Virus record (IMG/VR): IMGVR_UViG_3300022707_001381 | Coordinates: 1-47,497 of that record | From: a virus | Length of the DNA: 47,497 bases | Direction: 5' to 3' (one strand) | Shown here: piece after piece, positions 7,392 through 15,519 of the stretch | Layout of the letters: each line of letters starts with the position of its first letter | How positions within the stretch are numbered: the first letter of the stretch is position 1 | Notes under the pieces: model-generated | What the model was told of the DNA's origin: nothing | Databases searched by the model: none | What the model saw: the letters and a program-made list of their open reading frames with translations, nothing else | Made by a program: the position numbers and the translations under genes

Positions 7392-8785
7392 TGGCCTCGT
7401 TAAACCCAAATCTAAAATCATTCTGGAAAACAAAAGCTGATGTAAAAGTATTAAAAGGCGGTCGTGCAAGCTCTAAAACATGGGACTGTGCAGGATTCGC
7501 CATTTTTTTGGCGTCTAGGTATAAAGTTAAATTCCTATGCATGCGCCAATACCAAAATAAAATCAAAGAATCTGTCTATGCAATACTGAAAATTCAAATC
7601 GAACGTTTCGGACTTTCCGAAGAGTTCGAAGTTTTAGCATCTGAAATAAAGCATAGAACCACTGGTTCATCGTTTCACTTCTACGGTATACATCGTGACA
7701 TTGCTGAGATAAAAGGCTTTGAGGGTGCTGACATTGGATGGATTGAAGAGGGTGAAGGTCTAACTAAAGATCAATGGACAGTTATTGAACCAACAATACG
7801 CGCAGAGGGTGCGGAGTGCTGGATACTGTACAACCCAAGGTTAGTCAGTGATTACGTTGAGACATTCAAGCATGACCTTGATAACGGCGTCCTTGTTCGC
7901 CAAATAAACTACGATGAAAACCCATTCCTATCAAATACCATGCTTCGTAAAATAGCCAGGATGAAAGACCAGGACTATGAAGAGTACGAACACATTTATC
8001 TTGGCATACCAAAAGCCGATGATGATGATGTGGTTATTAAAAGGTCCTGGATAGAAGCCGCTATTGATGCTCATATTAAGTTAGGAATTGAACCATCAGG
8101 CAGTCATAGGATAGGATTCGACGTTGCTGATGGTGGTAAGGATTTATGCTCACAGATACATGCGCATGGGATAGTTGCCTTATGGGGTGAGCACTGGAAA
8201 GCTAAAGAGGATGAGCTAGATGAAAGTTGTGCAAGGGTTTACAATCGCGCTTTTGGTTTTAATGCTGAGATTGATTATGATTCTATTGGTGTTGGTGCTG
8301 GTTGCGGTCCATTGTTTAGAAAGCTTAATGAATCTCGTCAGCATGAAAATGGCTACATTCAGGTCAAATACAAAAAATTCATAGCCGGCGCTGGCGTTAT
8401 CGACCCTGGCGGGTATTACATTGATGCCGGAGATGAAAAGACAACCAATAAAGATTTCTTCGAAAACCTAAAGGCTCAATCATGGTGGATGGTGGCTGAT
8501 AGGTTTAGAAACACTTACAATGCGGTAATAAAAGGCACTGCGTTTGACGAATCTGAACTTATTAGTATTAGCTCTGATATGGCAAACTTAGGAAATTTGG
8601 TTACTGAGCTTTCGACGCCTAGAAGAAGATTTAGCAAATCCGGTAAAGTTATGGTTGAAAGTAAGGAAGAATTGAAGAAACGTGAAGTGGATTCCCCCAA
8701 TGATGCAGATGCATTTATTAATGCTTTCTCACCCAAAGAGAGTAACGGCGCCATGGACTTAATGTTTCAGTCTAATTTGAATTAA
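7391..8785 (+). CDS. Terminase large subunit (Sf6 gp2-like)
   Basis: 464 residues, normal for this family (Sf6 gp2 about 470). ATPase motor: Walker A-like GGRASSKT (residues 23-30) and Walker B DIGWIEEGEGL (about 114-124). RNase H-like nuclease: GFDVADGGKD (about 243) and DYDSIGVGAG (about 295) with DADAFINAF near 438 supply the acidic metal ligands. It pumps DNA into the procapsid and cuts it when full. A terminator follows at once, and the portal it must dock to is encoded far away on the other strand. Confidence 0.95.
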   Translation: MASLNPNLKSFWKTKADVKVLKGGRASSKTWDCAGFAIFLASRYKVKFLCMRQYQNKIKESVYAILKIQIERFGLSEEFEVLASEIKHRTTGSSFHFYGIHRDIAEIKGFEGADIGWIEEGEGLTKDQWTVIEPTIRAEGAECWILYNPRLVSDYVETFKHDLDNGVLVRQINYDENPFLSNTMLRKIARMKDQDYEEYEHIYLGIPKADDDDVVIKRSWIEAAIDAHIKLGIEPSGSHRIGFDVADGGKDLCSQIHAHGIVALWGEHWKAKEDELDESCARVYNRAFGFNAEIDYDSIGVGAGCGPLFRKLNESRQHENGYIQVKYKKFIAGAGVIDPGGYYIDAGDEKTTNKDFFENLKAQSWWMVADRFRNTYNAVIKGTAFDESELISISSDMANLGNLVTELSTPRRRFSKSGKVMVESKEELKKREVDSPNDADAFINAFSPKESNGAMDLMFQSNLN

Positions 8786-8808
8786 AGCCGCTGTTGCGGC
8801 TTTGTTTA
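8784..8808 (+). terminator. Rho-independent terminator after terminase
   Basis: Eight-base stem AAAGCCGC (8784-8791) with GCGGCTTT (8796-8803), loop TGTT, then a short T-rich tail. It ends the rightward early/terminase unit just before a convergent minus-strand gene. Confidence 0.75.
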
Positions 8809-8810
8809 GC

Positions 8811-8999
8811 TTAACGATGACTTACATCACCGTTAACTGTAAAATTTATATTTCCAGTTAATTCGATATTTCCAGTTAATTCTACATCTTGAACAACCCC
8901 GTCAATAATTACCTTTCCATCTGTAATTAACACGTTATTACCTCGAAAGTTTTTACCATCGATAACAACCGTTCCTGGGTCGTTCATTGTTAATTTCAT
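8811..8999 (-). CDS. Small beta-repeat phage protein
   Basis: 62 residues with strand-turn repeats (TVVIDGKNF, NVLITDGKVIIDG, VELTGNIELTGNINFTVNGDV). It predicts as an all-beta protein of a type often seen in phage genomes without known role. ATG has a good AAAAGGAAATAAC site. It lies 43 bases downstream of the adenine methyltransferase gene, with a GCCC-TTGC-GGGC hairpin between them (9018-9029), and probably shares its transcript. Confidence 0.6.
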   Translation of the reverse strand: MKLTMNDPGTVVIDGKNFRGNNVLITDGKVIIDGVVQDVELTGNIELTGNINFTVNGDVSHR

Positions 9000-9042
9000 G
9001 TTATTTCCTTTTAATACGCCCTTGCGGGCTGTTTGTTTGGTT

Positions 9043-9771
9043 TTATTTATTTATAACAACCAGCATAGTTGAAATATTAGTTCCGCTCTCTTTAAATGCA
9101 CCTTGTGGTATTTCTTCAGTATATGAATCAACAGAACTTAACCATTCGCGGAATGATATTTGTTTTTTCTGACTTCCATGGACCCAGCTTTTACTCATAA
9201 TAGAAACAAGTAAGCCACCTTCATGTAAAAACTTGTACATGTGCAATACGTGATCAACATCCTGATTTTTTGTAAATGGCGGATTTGCCACTATCCTTTT
9301 ATATTTTATATGTTCTTCCGGATTAATATTAAGAAAATCTAACGGTGTTAATTCTTTTTCATATTTTCTATTTAACACTTTTATGTTTTCTGGCATTAAT
9401 TCGATCATACTAGCGTGAGCGCCAAGCTCAACAATTCCATCAACAATAGCCCCTTGTCCTGCGCTAGGCTCAAGAACTAACATATCAGAATGAATACAAG
9501 CATGATTCATTAGTAAATCAACAACACCTGAAGGAGTAGGGAAAAATTGAAACTTCTTTTTATCGTTAATTACTTCACCACCGACAAGCCTAGACTGTAC
9601 AATAGATGCATCTTCAGAGAACTCAAACCCACATTTTTTATACTTTCCACCAGCAGTAATTAAACATTTCTTTACCTGACTATAGTTATCAAACTGTTCA
9701 TCTTTAGGTAATTCCAAACGATTACCATTAACTGTCATTTTTTTTATTGAATTTATTAAATCTTCTTTCAC
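9043..9771 (-). CDS. Class I SAM-dependent DNA adenine methyltransferase
   Basis: 242 residues from a GTG at 9771 with an AAAAAGGAA site. SAM-binding motif I is VLEPSAGQGAIVDG, the acidic motif II IELMPEN follows, and the catalytic motif IV is NPPF (VANPPFTKNQDVDH). This order fits N6-adenine methyltransferases of the gamma-like class. The first 80 residues have no recognised domain. No restriction partner is visible, so protection of phage DNA is the likely purpose (inference). It is encoded against the surrounding late genes, behind a divergent class 1 promoter. Confidence 0.85.
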   Translation of the reverse strand: MKEDLINSIKKMTVNGNRLELPKDEQFDNYSQVKKCLITAGGKYKKCGFEFSEDASIVQSRLVGGEVINDKKKFQFFPTPSGVVDLLMNHACIHSDMLVLEPSAGQGAIVDGIVELGAHASMIELMPENIKVLNRKYEKELTPLDFLNINPEEHIKYKRIVANPPFTKNQDVDHVLHMYKFLHEGGLLVSIMSKSWVHGSQKKQISFREWLSSVDSYTEEIPQGAFKESGTNISTMLVVINK

Positions 9772-9800
9772 GGTATTTCCTTTTTAATTATCTCGTTTCG

Positions 9801-9902
9801 TTGTGTTTATTTAACAACCCCAACATTAAACACAACAAACCCAAATGTAAAGAACTATTTAGCTATTGTGTTTAAATGATTGTTGTGGTAGATTGTGTTT
9901 AG
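9801..9902. promoter_or_regulatory. Divergent class 1 promoters with four operator-like sites
   Basis: Rightward: TTGTGT (9866-9871), 17 bp, TAGATT (9889-9894). Leftward: TTTACA (complement of 9846-9851), 17 bp, TAATGT (9823-9828). The 10-bp element occurs at 9801-9810 (TTGTGTTTAT), 9826-9835, 9866-9875 and 9893-9902, covering the core of both. One regulator could control the methyltransferase and the small-gene operon together. Confidence 0.6.
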
Positions 9903-9927
9903 TTAAATTACTTAGGAATGAAGAAAT

Positions 9928-10212
9928 ATGAATAAATTAAAAATAATACAAATACAAGCAATGTTAAATGATGAGTATTGGCAAGGTGTTATTCTTGGTT
10001 TGGGTAATGACGGTGTTACTTATCAATATGACGGGTCAGGATGGAGCGTATATGCACCAGCTATAGATATGTCTCACTCTGAAAGCCAAGGTGATGAAGA
10101 ACATGAAAGAATTGATGTATTCCAAGAGATGAACATCAATGAAATACCAACGGTTTTAAATGGTATGTTGAGCGCATTAACAACCACTAAACATAAGGGG
10201 CAGCAAAGATGA
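9928..10212 (+). CDS. Small hypothetical protein
   Basis: 94 residues, first gene of a six-gene small operon behind the divergent promoter; ATG is preceded by TAGGAATGAAG. It has a beta-rich N-terminal half and an acidic middle (SESQGDEEHERIDVF). No recognised family. Its stop region overlaps the next gene (ATGA). Confidence 0.6.
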   Translation: MNKLKIIQIQAMLNDEYWQGVILGLGNDGVTYQYDGSGWSVYAPAIDMSHSESQGDEEHERIDVFQEMNINEIPTVLNGMLSALTTTKHKGQQR

Positions 10213-10421
10213 CCTGCGACTACTGTAAAGAACCATCTAAATACCAATTACAAAATGGAGAGAGATTTTGTGAATTATGCATTAAAAAGAAGTCAGTAAT
10301 TTTAACAATAGACAAATGCATAGAATACTTAACTAAAAATAAAACACAAATTAGTGAAGAGCAAAGTACTAAGTTGTCTATGCTGTGGGTAGATTCAGAA
10401 TTGAAACATATTGAACCCTAA
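10209..10421 (+). CDS. Small zinc-finger-like protein
   Basis: 70 residues. The N-terminal CDYC and CELC pairs, 16 residues apart, look like a treble-clef or ribbon zinc site. A helical tail follows. ATGA overlap with the previous gene. The role is unknown; the layout suits a small nucleic-acid or protein-binding adaptor. Confidence 0.6.
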   Translation: MTCDYCKEPSKYQLQNGERFCELCIKKKSVILTIDKCIEYLTKNKTQISEEQSTKLSMLWVDSELKHIEP

Positions 10422-10441
10422 ACTTAAAGAGGAATAAGATA

Positions 10442-10687
10442 ATGGAAGTTAAATTTATAGAAAAATACACAAAGCTAGGCGATATCAAAGAAGGGCAAGT
10501 TGCAGTTTCAAAGGACAGAAAAGAGTTCTTTGTATGCTGCTACTATTGGTGTGCTACTTTAAAATTAAATAAGAAAATCATAATAAACTTAAATTATTTA
10601 TCTAACAACCAGTACACGGAAACTTTAGATTTAGAGCAGCTAGTAAAGATACTAAAGAGAGGAGATAAGTTTGTTTGTGAAGTTTAA
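10442..10687 (+). CDS. Small hypothetical protein
   Basis: 81 residues, start preceded by AGAGGAATAAGATA. Basic, with a CCYYWC cluster in the middle and a beta-rich appearance. No recognised family; it sits in the small-gene operon between 9928 and 11454. Confidence 0.55.
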   Translation: MEVKFIEKYTKLGDIKEGQVAVSKDRKEFFVCCYYWCATLKLNKKIIINLNYLSNNQYTETLDLEQLVKILKRGDKFVCEV

Positions 10688-10701
10688 CAAGGAATAAACA
10701 A

Positions 10702-10911
10702 ATGTCAGATATATTTGAAATAGTTAAAAAGCTAAGAAATAAGGAGAATGTTATAATCCCTAATAACTATTCTTTTACAGTGATGCAACAAATACAAGAT
10801 CACGCTGATGAAATAGGATATTTAGAACCCATTAAATTTAAGCCTTACGACGATAAACACACTTTATTGACGTTAGATATTCAAACTAAACAGATAACAC
10901 CTGGTAACTAG
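10702..10911 (+). CDS. Small hypothetical protein
   Basis: 69 residues, start preceded by AAGGAATAAACAA. It has a helical N-terminus (FEIVKKLRNKEN) followed by short strands. No recognised family; same operon as its neighbours. Confidence 0.55.
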   Translation: MSDIFEIVKKLRNKENVIIPNNYSFTVMQQIQDHADEIGYLEPIKFKPYDDKHTLLTLDIQTKQITPGN

Positions 10912-10939
10912 TAATTAAAATAAGGTAAAGGTAAATAAG

Positions 10940-11227
10940 ATGAAACACAACATTGAAAAAATAATACCTGAGAAAAAAGTTACGGTAGTTGATTTTAAAA
11001 CTTGTGATATATGTAAAAGACCTGACAGAGCCAGTACTTCAAGAGTTGATACATGTGATTTAGACAATGTCGAGATAGAGTATAACGATGTAGAATGTAG
11101 ATATCCTGAATGCGGTAGTGGTGAAAAATACATTTATGACATATGTGAGGAATGCTTTAAAGAAAAAGTTATACCGGCTTTATGTGCACTTGGCGCTGAA
11201 CCATCCATAGAACCGTGGGACTACTAA
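10940..11227 (+). CDS. Cys-rich small protein, likely metal-binding
   Basis: 95 residues with CDIC near the N-terminus and a second set (VECRYPECGSG, DICEEC) further on, consistent with one or two zinc sites. Start preceded by AAGGTAAAGGTAAATAAG. Function unknown. Confidence 0.6.
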   Translation: MKHNIEKIIPEKKVTVVDFKTCDICKRPDRASTSRVDTCDLDNVEIEYNDVECRYPECGSGEKYIYDICEECFKEKVIPALCALGAEPSIEPWDY

Positions 11228-11244
11228 CAAATAAGGTAAATAAT

Positions 11245-11454
11245 ATGAGCGAGAAAACAGAAATATCACCCATAGGATTATTCTTTTCAATACTGGCACT
11301 GATTATATTTACATTTTTAGCATATAAAATAACAGGTGAAAGTATTTTGCTGTCAATATTAATTGGTCCAATTGTAGCTGCATCAGCTTGTCGTCCAGCA
11401 AATACAGAATATGGCAATAAGTATTTTATGTGGATGCGAGATAAGAAACCATAA
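11245..11454 (+). CDS. Small two-helix membrane protein
   Basis: 69 residues from ATG at 11245 with AAGG upstream; an earlier in-frame start overlaps the previous gene and is rejected. Two hydrophobic segments (IGLFFSILALIIFTFLAY and ILLSILIGPIVAASAC) make a hairpin in the inner membrane, with a short basic tail. Last gene of the small operon; the overlapping terminator and promoter follow. It could be holin-like or an envelope effector; nothing decides between them. Confidence 0.6.
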   Translation: MSEKTEISPIGLFFSILALIIFTFLAYKITGESILLSILIGPIVAASACRPANTEYGNKYFMWMRDKKP

Positions 11455-11475
11455 ATTAACCTAAATAAAAAACCA

Positions 11476-11484
11476 TGCTATACT
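11476..11484 (+). promoter_or_regulatory. Class 2 (late) promoter, prohead/capsid unit
   Basis: TGCTATACT (11476-11484) is an extended -10; no good -35 and no 10-bp element are present. The expected start is near 11491, just after the 5' arm of the hairpin at 11486-11510. The longer match CCATGCTAYAMTA is shared with 24053-24064, and TGCTATAMTAGCCC with the portal promoter on the other strand. Confidence 0.7.
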
Positions 11485-11485
11485 A

Positions 11486-11510
11486 GCCCCAATCAACAAA
11501 GGGGCTTTTT
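11486..11510 (+). terminator. Terminator hairpin overlapping the late promoter start site
   Basis: GCCCC (11486-11490) pairs with GGGGC (11501-11505), followed by TTTTT (11506-11510) and, one base on, the ATG of the prohead gene. RNA coming from the small-gene operon would contain both arms and terminate. RNA started at 11491 lacks the 5' arm. The same layout is found before the portal gene. Confidence 0.7.
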
Positions 11511-11511
11511 C

Positions 11512-13212
11512 ATGCCACAGAAAATATTAAAAAGAAAAGCGTTACACCTTAATTCAAGTCTTACCGCAAACGCTATTATCACCAATAAAGAGGTCTACGG
11601 GGCCAACCATATCGTCATTGAGGGCGCTGGCTCTATCATTGCTGATACTGTGATGAATGGCATCTTTTACCCGAGAGATGAAGTTATAGCCCTTGCAAAT
11701 CGAACGAAAGCAGATATTCATGCACCATCAGGTCATCCAGTCGATGAAGATGGTAACTTTATTAGTGCCGGTCACCCCATGGCAACCCAGCAAAATTTTA
11801 TCGGCGCCATAAGTAATAATTACCGAATGAATGGTGATCGACTTGTCCGGGATATCTCAATAAACCCTGAAATTGCTAATCGATTTTCTGATGGCAAGGA
11901 AATAATTCGTCGCATAGAAAACGAAGAGGATACCGATACGTCAACCGGTTTATTGCTTCAATTAGAAGAGAAAAGCGGCGTTGGCAATGATGGGGAACCA
12001 TTTAAGTTTATAGCGCGAAATATGGAGCTAGACCATGACGCTATATTGATTAAAGAACGTGGTGCGGCAACATCATTACAAGGTGTTGGCATGTTTGCCA
12101 ATGCAAAAGGTGATGAGTTCACCGTTGACGAATACACAATTAACGCATCAATACCAGCCATGAATTTATCTTTGGCACCGAACGATTTCGTATGGAATGA
12201 GTCGGAAGCACTAGCCAGAATTAAAGAGTTCACCAACAGCAAAGATAAGCCGAGCTCAAACTTCCGTAGATTCTTCCTAAACTTCGACCAGTCAAATGTC
12301 GATTCGTTTGATAGCTACACCAATTTGTTTGCTGATGTTATTAATGGTGTGCCACATGCCGTAAAAGCACCAATAGAAGCTGTAAAAAATAACGTTAATG
12401 CAACGGCTTATAATGAGAGGTTTGTTAACAATAAAGATGGTGTAATCTCAAAAGCATGGAATGTAATTAAATCTATATTCATGAGTAATAAAGATTTAAG
12501 CCATAGTGATATCGAAAATAAAATACATGAAAAGCTAAACGAAGGTCGTACAGGTGATATACGTCACCTATGGCCCATGGAGATATTCGACACCAAGTTT
12601 GTTTATAGGTCCGATAATGATACACTGTTCATGCAATCATACGCTTTGGTAGATGATGATGTGGTTTTCATTGGAGAGCGCACAGAAGTCGAACGTGTGG
12701 TAGAATTTAAAACAGTTAGTAACAACAACGGAGATCGCATTATGCGTGAGAAAGTCATTAAGGCATTAAATGCCGCAAATGTAAACATAGAAGGCTTAGA
12801 CGATGATGCGATCTTTGCAAAATTTGAAAGCCTTAATAAACAGGATGACGAAAATTTGACTGAGGAAGAAATCCTCAAGAGAAAAAAGGAGAAGGGCAAA
12901 GGTAAAAAGTCTGAACATAATAGTTTGACTTTGGACGATATCACAGCAGTCGTGAACGCAGCTATTAAACCTCTTCAAGATAAGATAGACGCTAATACCG
13001 ACAAAGAACTAGATAACCTAGTTGAGCAAGTCGAAAAACTTGATATAGGGATCAGCAAAGAAGCTGCTAAAACTATGGGTGTAAATTCATGTAAAGATGT
13101 TTTAGCCAAAAATGGTGTTACTGCTTTTAATAGTTCTGGCGGCTATACTCAACATAATAATTCAGAAGACGGGTGCTCAACCCTGACTCTTCCAACTTCG
13201 GTTAAGGAGTAA
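11512..13212 (+). CDS. DUF2213 prohead protein (protease/scaffold)
   Basis: 566 residues. The N-terminal 230 residues (LTANAIITNKEVYG, GIFYPRDEVIAL, IHAPSGHPVDEDGNFISAGHP, IARNMELDHDAIL) match the DUF2213 family, which accompanies DUF1073 portals and is thought to act as prohead protease or scaffold. Residues about 430-510 are a highly charged coiled-coil-like region (EEEILKRKKEKGKGKK), as in scaffolding domains. The middle segment (WNESEALARIKEF ... SFDSYTNLFADVI) recurs in relatives. It lies directly ahead of decoration and capsid genes. Confidence 0.8.
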   Translation: MPQKILKRKALHLNSSLTANAIITNKEVYGANHIVIEGAGSIIADTVMNGIFYPRDEVIALANRTKADIHAPSGHPVDEDGNFISAGHPMATQQNFIGAISNNYRMNGDRLVRDISINPEIANRFSDGKEIIRRIENEEDTDTSTGLLLQLEEKSGVGNDGEPFKFIARNMELDHDAILIKERGAATSLQGVGMFANAKGDEFTVDEYTINASIPAMNLSLAPNDFVWNESEALARIKEFTNSKDKPSSNFRRFFLNFDQSNVDSFDSYTNLFADVINGVPHAVKAPIEAVKNNVNATAYNERFVNNKDGVISKAWNVIKSIFMSNKDLSHSDIENKIHEKLNEGRTGDIRHLWPMEIFDTKFVYRSDNDTLFMQSYALVDDDVVFIGERTEVERVVEFKTVSNNNGDRIMREKVIKALNAANVNIEGLDDDAIFAKFESLNKQDDENLTEEEILKRKKEKGKGKKSEHNSLTLDDITAVVNAAIKPLQDKIDANTDKELDNLVEQVEKLDIGISKEAAKTMGVNSCKDVLAKNGVTAFNSSGGYTQHNNSEDGCSTLTLPTSVKE

Positions 13213-13215
13213 ATC

Positions 13216-13653
13216 ATGGCTGATAAAGGCAAAAGATTAATATTCTCCGATGGTGAGACTTTAAATGCTACCGAAGGTTTAGCGGCTGATGGCACAATAA
13301 AACCTGGTATGTCAGTTCTTCACACTGCTACCACAATTGCAAGAAGTACCAATGCTAGTACTGTTTTCGGTTATCCACATTTATTTGCTGATTACGATAT
13401 GTTGCACGGCAGAACGGTTGATGATTTGTGGGTATCTGGTGACACCTTAATTGCTCGTGAATTAACCCAGGGTAAAAAAGCAAACCTTATAGTTACCGCT
13501 GTTAATTCTACAGCAAGGGGTATTGCGCTAACTTCAAACGGTGATGGCACGCTAAAGGTTGCTGACGTTGCTGATTTAGATTATGTGTTAGCATATACAG
13601 ACGAAATTTTAAACATTGCAGGCGTTGGCTTAATGCGCGTCAAAGGAGCTTAA
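13216..13653 (+). CDS. Capsid decoration / structural cement protein
   Basis: 145 residues, beta-rich, Gly/Ala/Thr-rich, with no membrane segment. Its position between the DUF2213 gene and the major capsid gene (3 bases from each) is where HK97-like phages encode the cement or decoration protein that stabilises the expanded shell. Sequence-level recognition is moderate (GKKANLIVTAVNSTARGIAL). Confidence 0.7.
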   Translation: MADKGKRLIFSDGETLNATEGLAADGTIKPGMSVLHTATTIARSTNASTVFGYPHLFADYDMLHGRTVDDLWVSGDTLIARELTQGKKANLIVTAVNSTARGIALTSNGDGTLKVADVADLDYVLAYTDEILNIAGVGLMRVKGA

Positions 13654-13655
13654 TC

Positions 13656-14708
13656 ATGATTTTTGACACAGCAATATGCCAAGGTAATGCAGCAGACCTT
13701 AGAGCTATGGCAGCTCAATATGCATACGTAAACGCTCAGCGAGATGATCCGCGTCATGCGCTACCACTTAGTATGTTTGCAAACTCAGGCACTAAACCGC
13801 TTGATTTATTCCGTGAATGGGATAATCAAACAGTTGCACAATTCAGACTTGATGAAGGTGATAATATTCTAAATCGTTTATTGCCACTATCACGATCTAC
13901 AAATATTGGGCGAACTGTTTTAGAAAATGCGCGCGCTTCTGATGCGGGTGATTTTACACAATCAATGAGTGGTGAAGAGGGATCTCGCTACGACAATGTT
14001 GATTACGATTTAAATCAAACAATTATTCCTGTAGGTCTGAATGGATATAAGCGTAATTGGCGTGAAAACCAACAGTTGAATCTTGAAGACTTTAACGATG
14101 CATCAAACCAGCAACGTGAAGCCGTTCGAACACACAGACAAGGTGTTATCGGTACATTCATGGATGGGCATAAAAACAAAGATGGTCAATTTATTGTTGA
14201 AAAGGGATCTCAGTGGCAGGGCGTTAGAGCTGACAGTCGTGTTGATCAAATTGATTTAGGTGCAGGTGGTTTAAATGTTGATTTAACATTGTCAACAACT
14301 ACAGGTACATCAATTTTTAATGCTTTCCTTGAGATGGCACGTATTAGAGCTGTTGATAATAAGGTTTCTGCAGGTGCTATTTATTTCGTATCGCCAACAA
14401 TATTTTTCAACTTGATGCGCGATTTTGCTACTGAATTTAATGGCAAGTCCATTAAAAACAAAATCATGGAAATTGAAGGCATTTTAGGTATTGAGATGAC
14501 AAGTGTGTTAATTGGAAACCAAGTGCTTTCAATTCCGTTTCAAACTACATTTATTCAACCTGTGGTTGGTATGGGAGTTAGCACAATAGCCCGTTCTCGT
14601 CCTAATTGGAACGACCCATTTGCATTCGAAGTTGTTTCAGCTATCGGTTGGAATGTTAAGACCGACTTTGGATCAGCTAACCGCGCGCTTCAGTACGCAT
14701 CAGATTAG
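13656..14708 (+). CDS. Major capsid protein (HK97-fold)
   Basis: 350 residues. Its position, length and overall pattern fit the major capsid proteins that go with DUF1073 portals and DUF2213 proteins: an extended N-arm region (DLFREWDNQTVAQFRLDEGD), a spine-helix-like segment (NQQREAVRTHRQGVIG), and a C-terminal ending FEVVSAIGWNVKTDFGSANR. It forms the icosahedral shell. No separate delta domain is obvious; the scaffold is presumably supplied by the DUF2213 protein. Confidence 0.85.
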   Translation: MIFDTAICQGNAADLRAMAAQYAYVNAQRDDPRHALPLSMFANSGTKPLDLFREWDNQTVAQFRLDEGDNILNRLLPLSRSTNIGRTVLENARASDAGDFTQSMSGEEGSRYDNVDYDLNQTIIPVGLNGYKRNWRENQQLNLEDFNDASNQQREAVRTHRQGVIGTFMDGHKNKDGQFIVEKGSQWQGVRADSRVDQIDLGAGGLNVDLTLSTTTGTSIFNAFLEMARIRAVDNKVSAGAIYFVSPTIFFNLMRDFATEFNGKSIKNKIMEIEGILGIEMTSVLIGNQVLSIPFQTTFIQPVVGMGVSTIARSRPNWNDPFAFEVVSAIGWNVKTDFGSANRALQYASD

Positions 14709-14716
14709 GAGGAATC

Positions 14717-14971
14717 ATGGCTAAGAAAAATTATGTAGTTAAACGTGCTGGTACTTATGGCATTGTAGGTCGTGTTTTTGAGAAAGATTTTGGCAAAGAT
14801 GGTTTAACAGATCGTCAAAAGCTTTTAATTAAAGAGTATAAAAAGCCTGTTGTTAAGGTTGACAATACTGAAGAGTTAAAATCTTTAAAGTCTGATCTTG
14901 AAGTTGCTTTAAGTGAAAATAAAAAGTTAAAGTCTGATCTTGAAGTTGCTTTAAAGCCTAAAGAAAAGTAA
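14717..14971 (+). CDS. Small protein with internal C-terminal repeat
   Basis: 84 residues, very basic. The C-terminal third is two copies of LKSDLEVAL, 14 residues apart, encoded by a 28-base identical direct repeat (14885-14912 and 14927-14954). The heptad-like pattern suggests a short coiled coil. It lies 8 bases after the capsid gene with an AGGAGG site and is followed by a terminator. Possibly a minor head or assembly protein; not recognised. Confidence 0.65.
   Translation: MAKKNYVVKRAGTYGIVGRVFEKDFGKDGLTDRQKLLIKEYKKPVVKVDNTEELKSLKSDLEVALSENKKLKSDLEVALKPKEK
14885..14954 (+). repeat. 28-bp direct repeat inside a gene
   Basis: Two identical 28-base copies (14885-14912, 14927-14954), period 42 bases or 14 codons, both encoding LKSDLEVAL. 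Identity at the DNA level, including third positions, points to a recent duplication. Confidence 0.85.
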
Positions 14972-14988
14972 CCTTTACAATGTAGATC

Positions 14989-15015
14989 AAAAGCCACTTT
15001 AACCGGTGGCTTTTT
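14989..15015 (+). terminator. Rho-independent terminator after capsid unit
   Basis: AAAAGCCAC (14989-14997) pairs with GTGGCTTTT (15006-15014), with the T-run continuing to 15015. It separates the prohead/capsid transcript from the decoration genes downstream. Confidence 0.8.
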
Positions 15016-15029
15016 CATTTTCGGCCAAC

Positions 15030-15058
15030 TTGCATTACGTTTAACCAGGGTTTATAAT
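15030..15058 (+). promoter_or_regulatory. Class 1 promoter before decoration/beta-helix genes
   Basis: TTGCAT (15030-15035), 17 bp spacer, TATAAT (15053-15058), with the 10-bp element TTACGTTTAA at 15035-15044 inside the spacer. This is the strongest -10 of the class and shows that the element system also reaches into the late region. Confidence 0.7.
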
Positions 15059-15128
15059 GTTTAAACTTTAAACAAGCATTACAAAGCAAAAATAAAAACC
15101 AGATACATGCTTAATTCTGGAGATAAAT

Positions 15129-15449
15129 ATGAGTTGGTCACTAGCAGGAACTTCAACAGTAAACGTAAAAAAATTTAAAGGAATTACTTCATTTGCACAG
15201 GGCGGTATGAGTACTATACCTATTGAAGATATAGCGGTTGATATATCTAGAATTATAGTAATAACAGCAACGGTAGATAATTCAACATCACCATCATTAC
15301 CTTCACTAGTTCCAACGGAGTTCTCTGCCAGCGGTGGGCTTCAATTCAGCGTATGGATTGATTATACTGGCATACACCTAAAATTACATCCAACTAATAG
15401 CGCATTTATATTAAATAGAGAGTTCTATGTCTTAATTGTTTTTGCATAA
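15129..15449 (+). CDS. Small beta-rich putative virion protein
   Basis: 106 residues, start preceded by TCTGGAGATAAAT. The pattern RIIVITATVDN ... FSVWIDYTGIHLKLHPTNSAF ... FYVLIVFA resembles the C-terminal tip domain of many phage fibre or appendage proteins, where a single beta sandwich trimerises. Together with the following genes it probably decorates the head; this is inferred from position. Confidence 0.5.
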   Translation: MSWSLAGTSTVNVKKFKGITSFAQGGMSTIPIEDIAVDISRIIVITATVDNSTSPSLPSLVPTEFSASGGLQFSVWIDYTGIHLKLHPTNSAFILNREFYVLIVFA

Positions 15450-15494
15450 ATATATATGCCTACCATAAAAACAACCAAAATGTTAATATATGCC

Positions 15495-15500
15495 TATACT
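15495..15500 (+). promoter_or_regulatory. Possible -10 box before the 15520 gene
   Basis: TATACT at 15495-15500 with TG three bases upstream of it (TGCCTATACT) resembles the class 2 extended -10 with one extra base. It is 20 bases before the ATG. No clear -35. Confidence 0.35.
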
Positions 15501-15519
15501 TGACAAATAGGACTGTATT

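Noticed and set aside
9018-9029. Terminator between the adenine methyltransferase and the 62-residue gene
   Set aside because: GCCC-TTGC-GGGC is only 4 bp with no clean T-run on either strand in the right place; kept as a hairpin only.
12603-12944. 113-codon minus-strand frame inside the prohead gene
   Set aside because: Ser/Leu/Phe-rich antisense of the charged scaffold region; no start signal; the sense gene is well supported.
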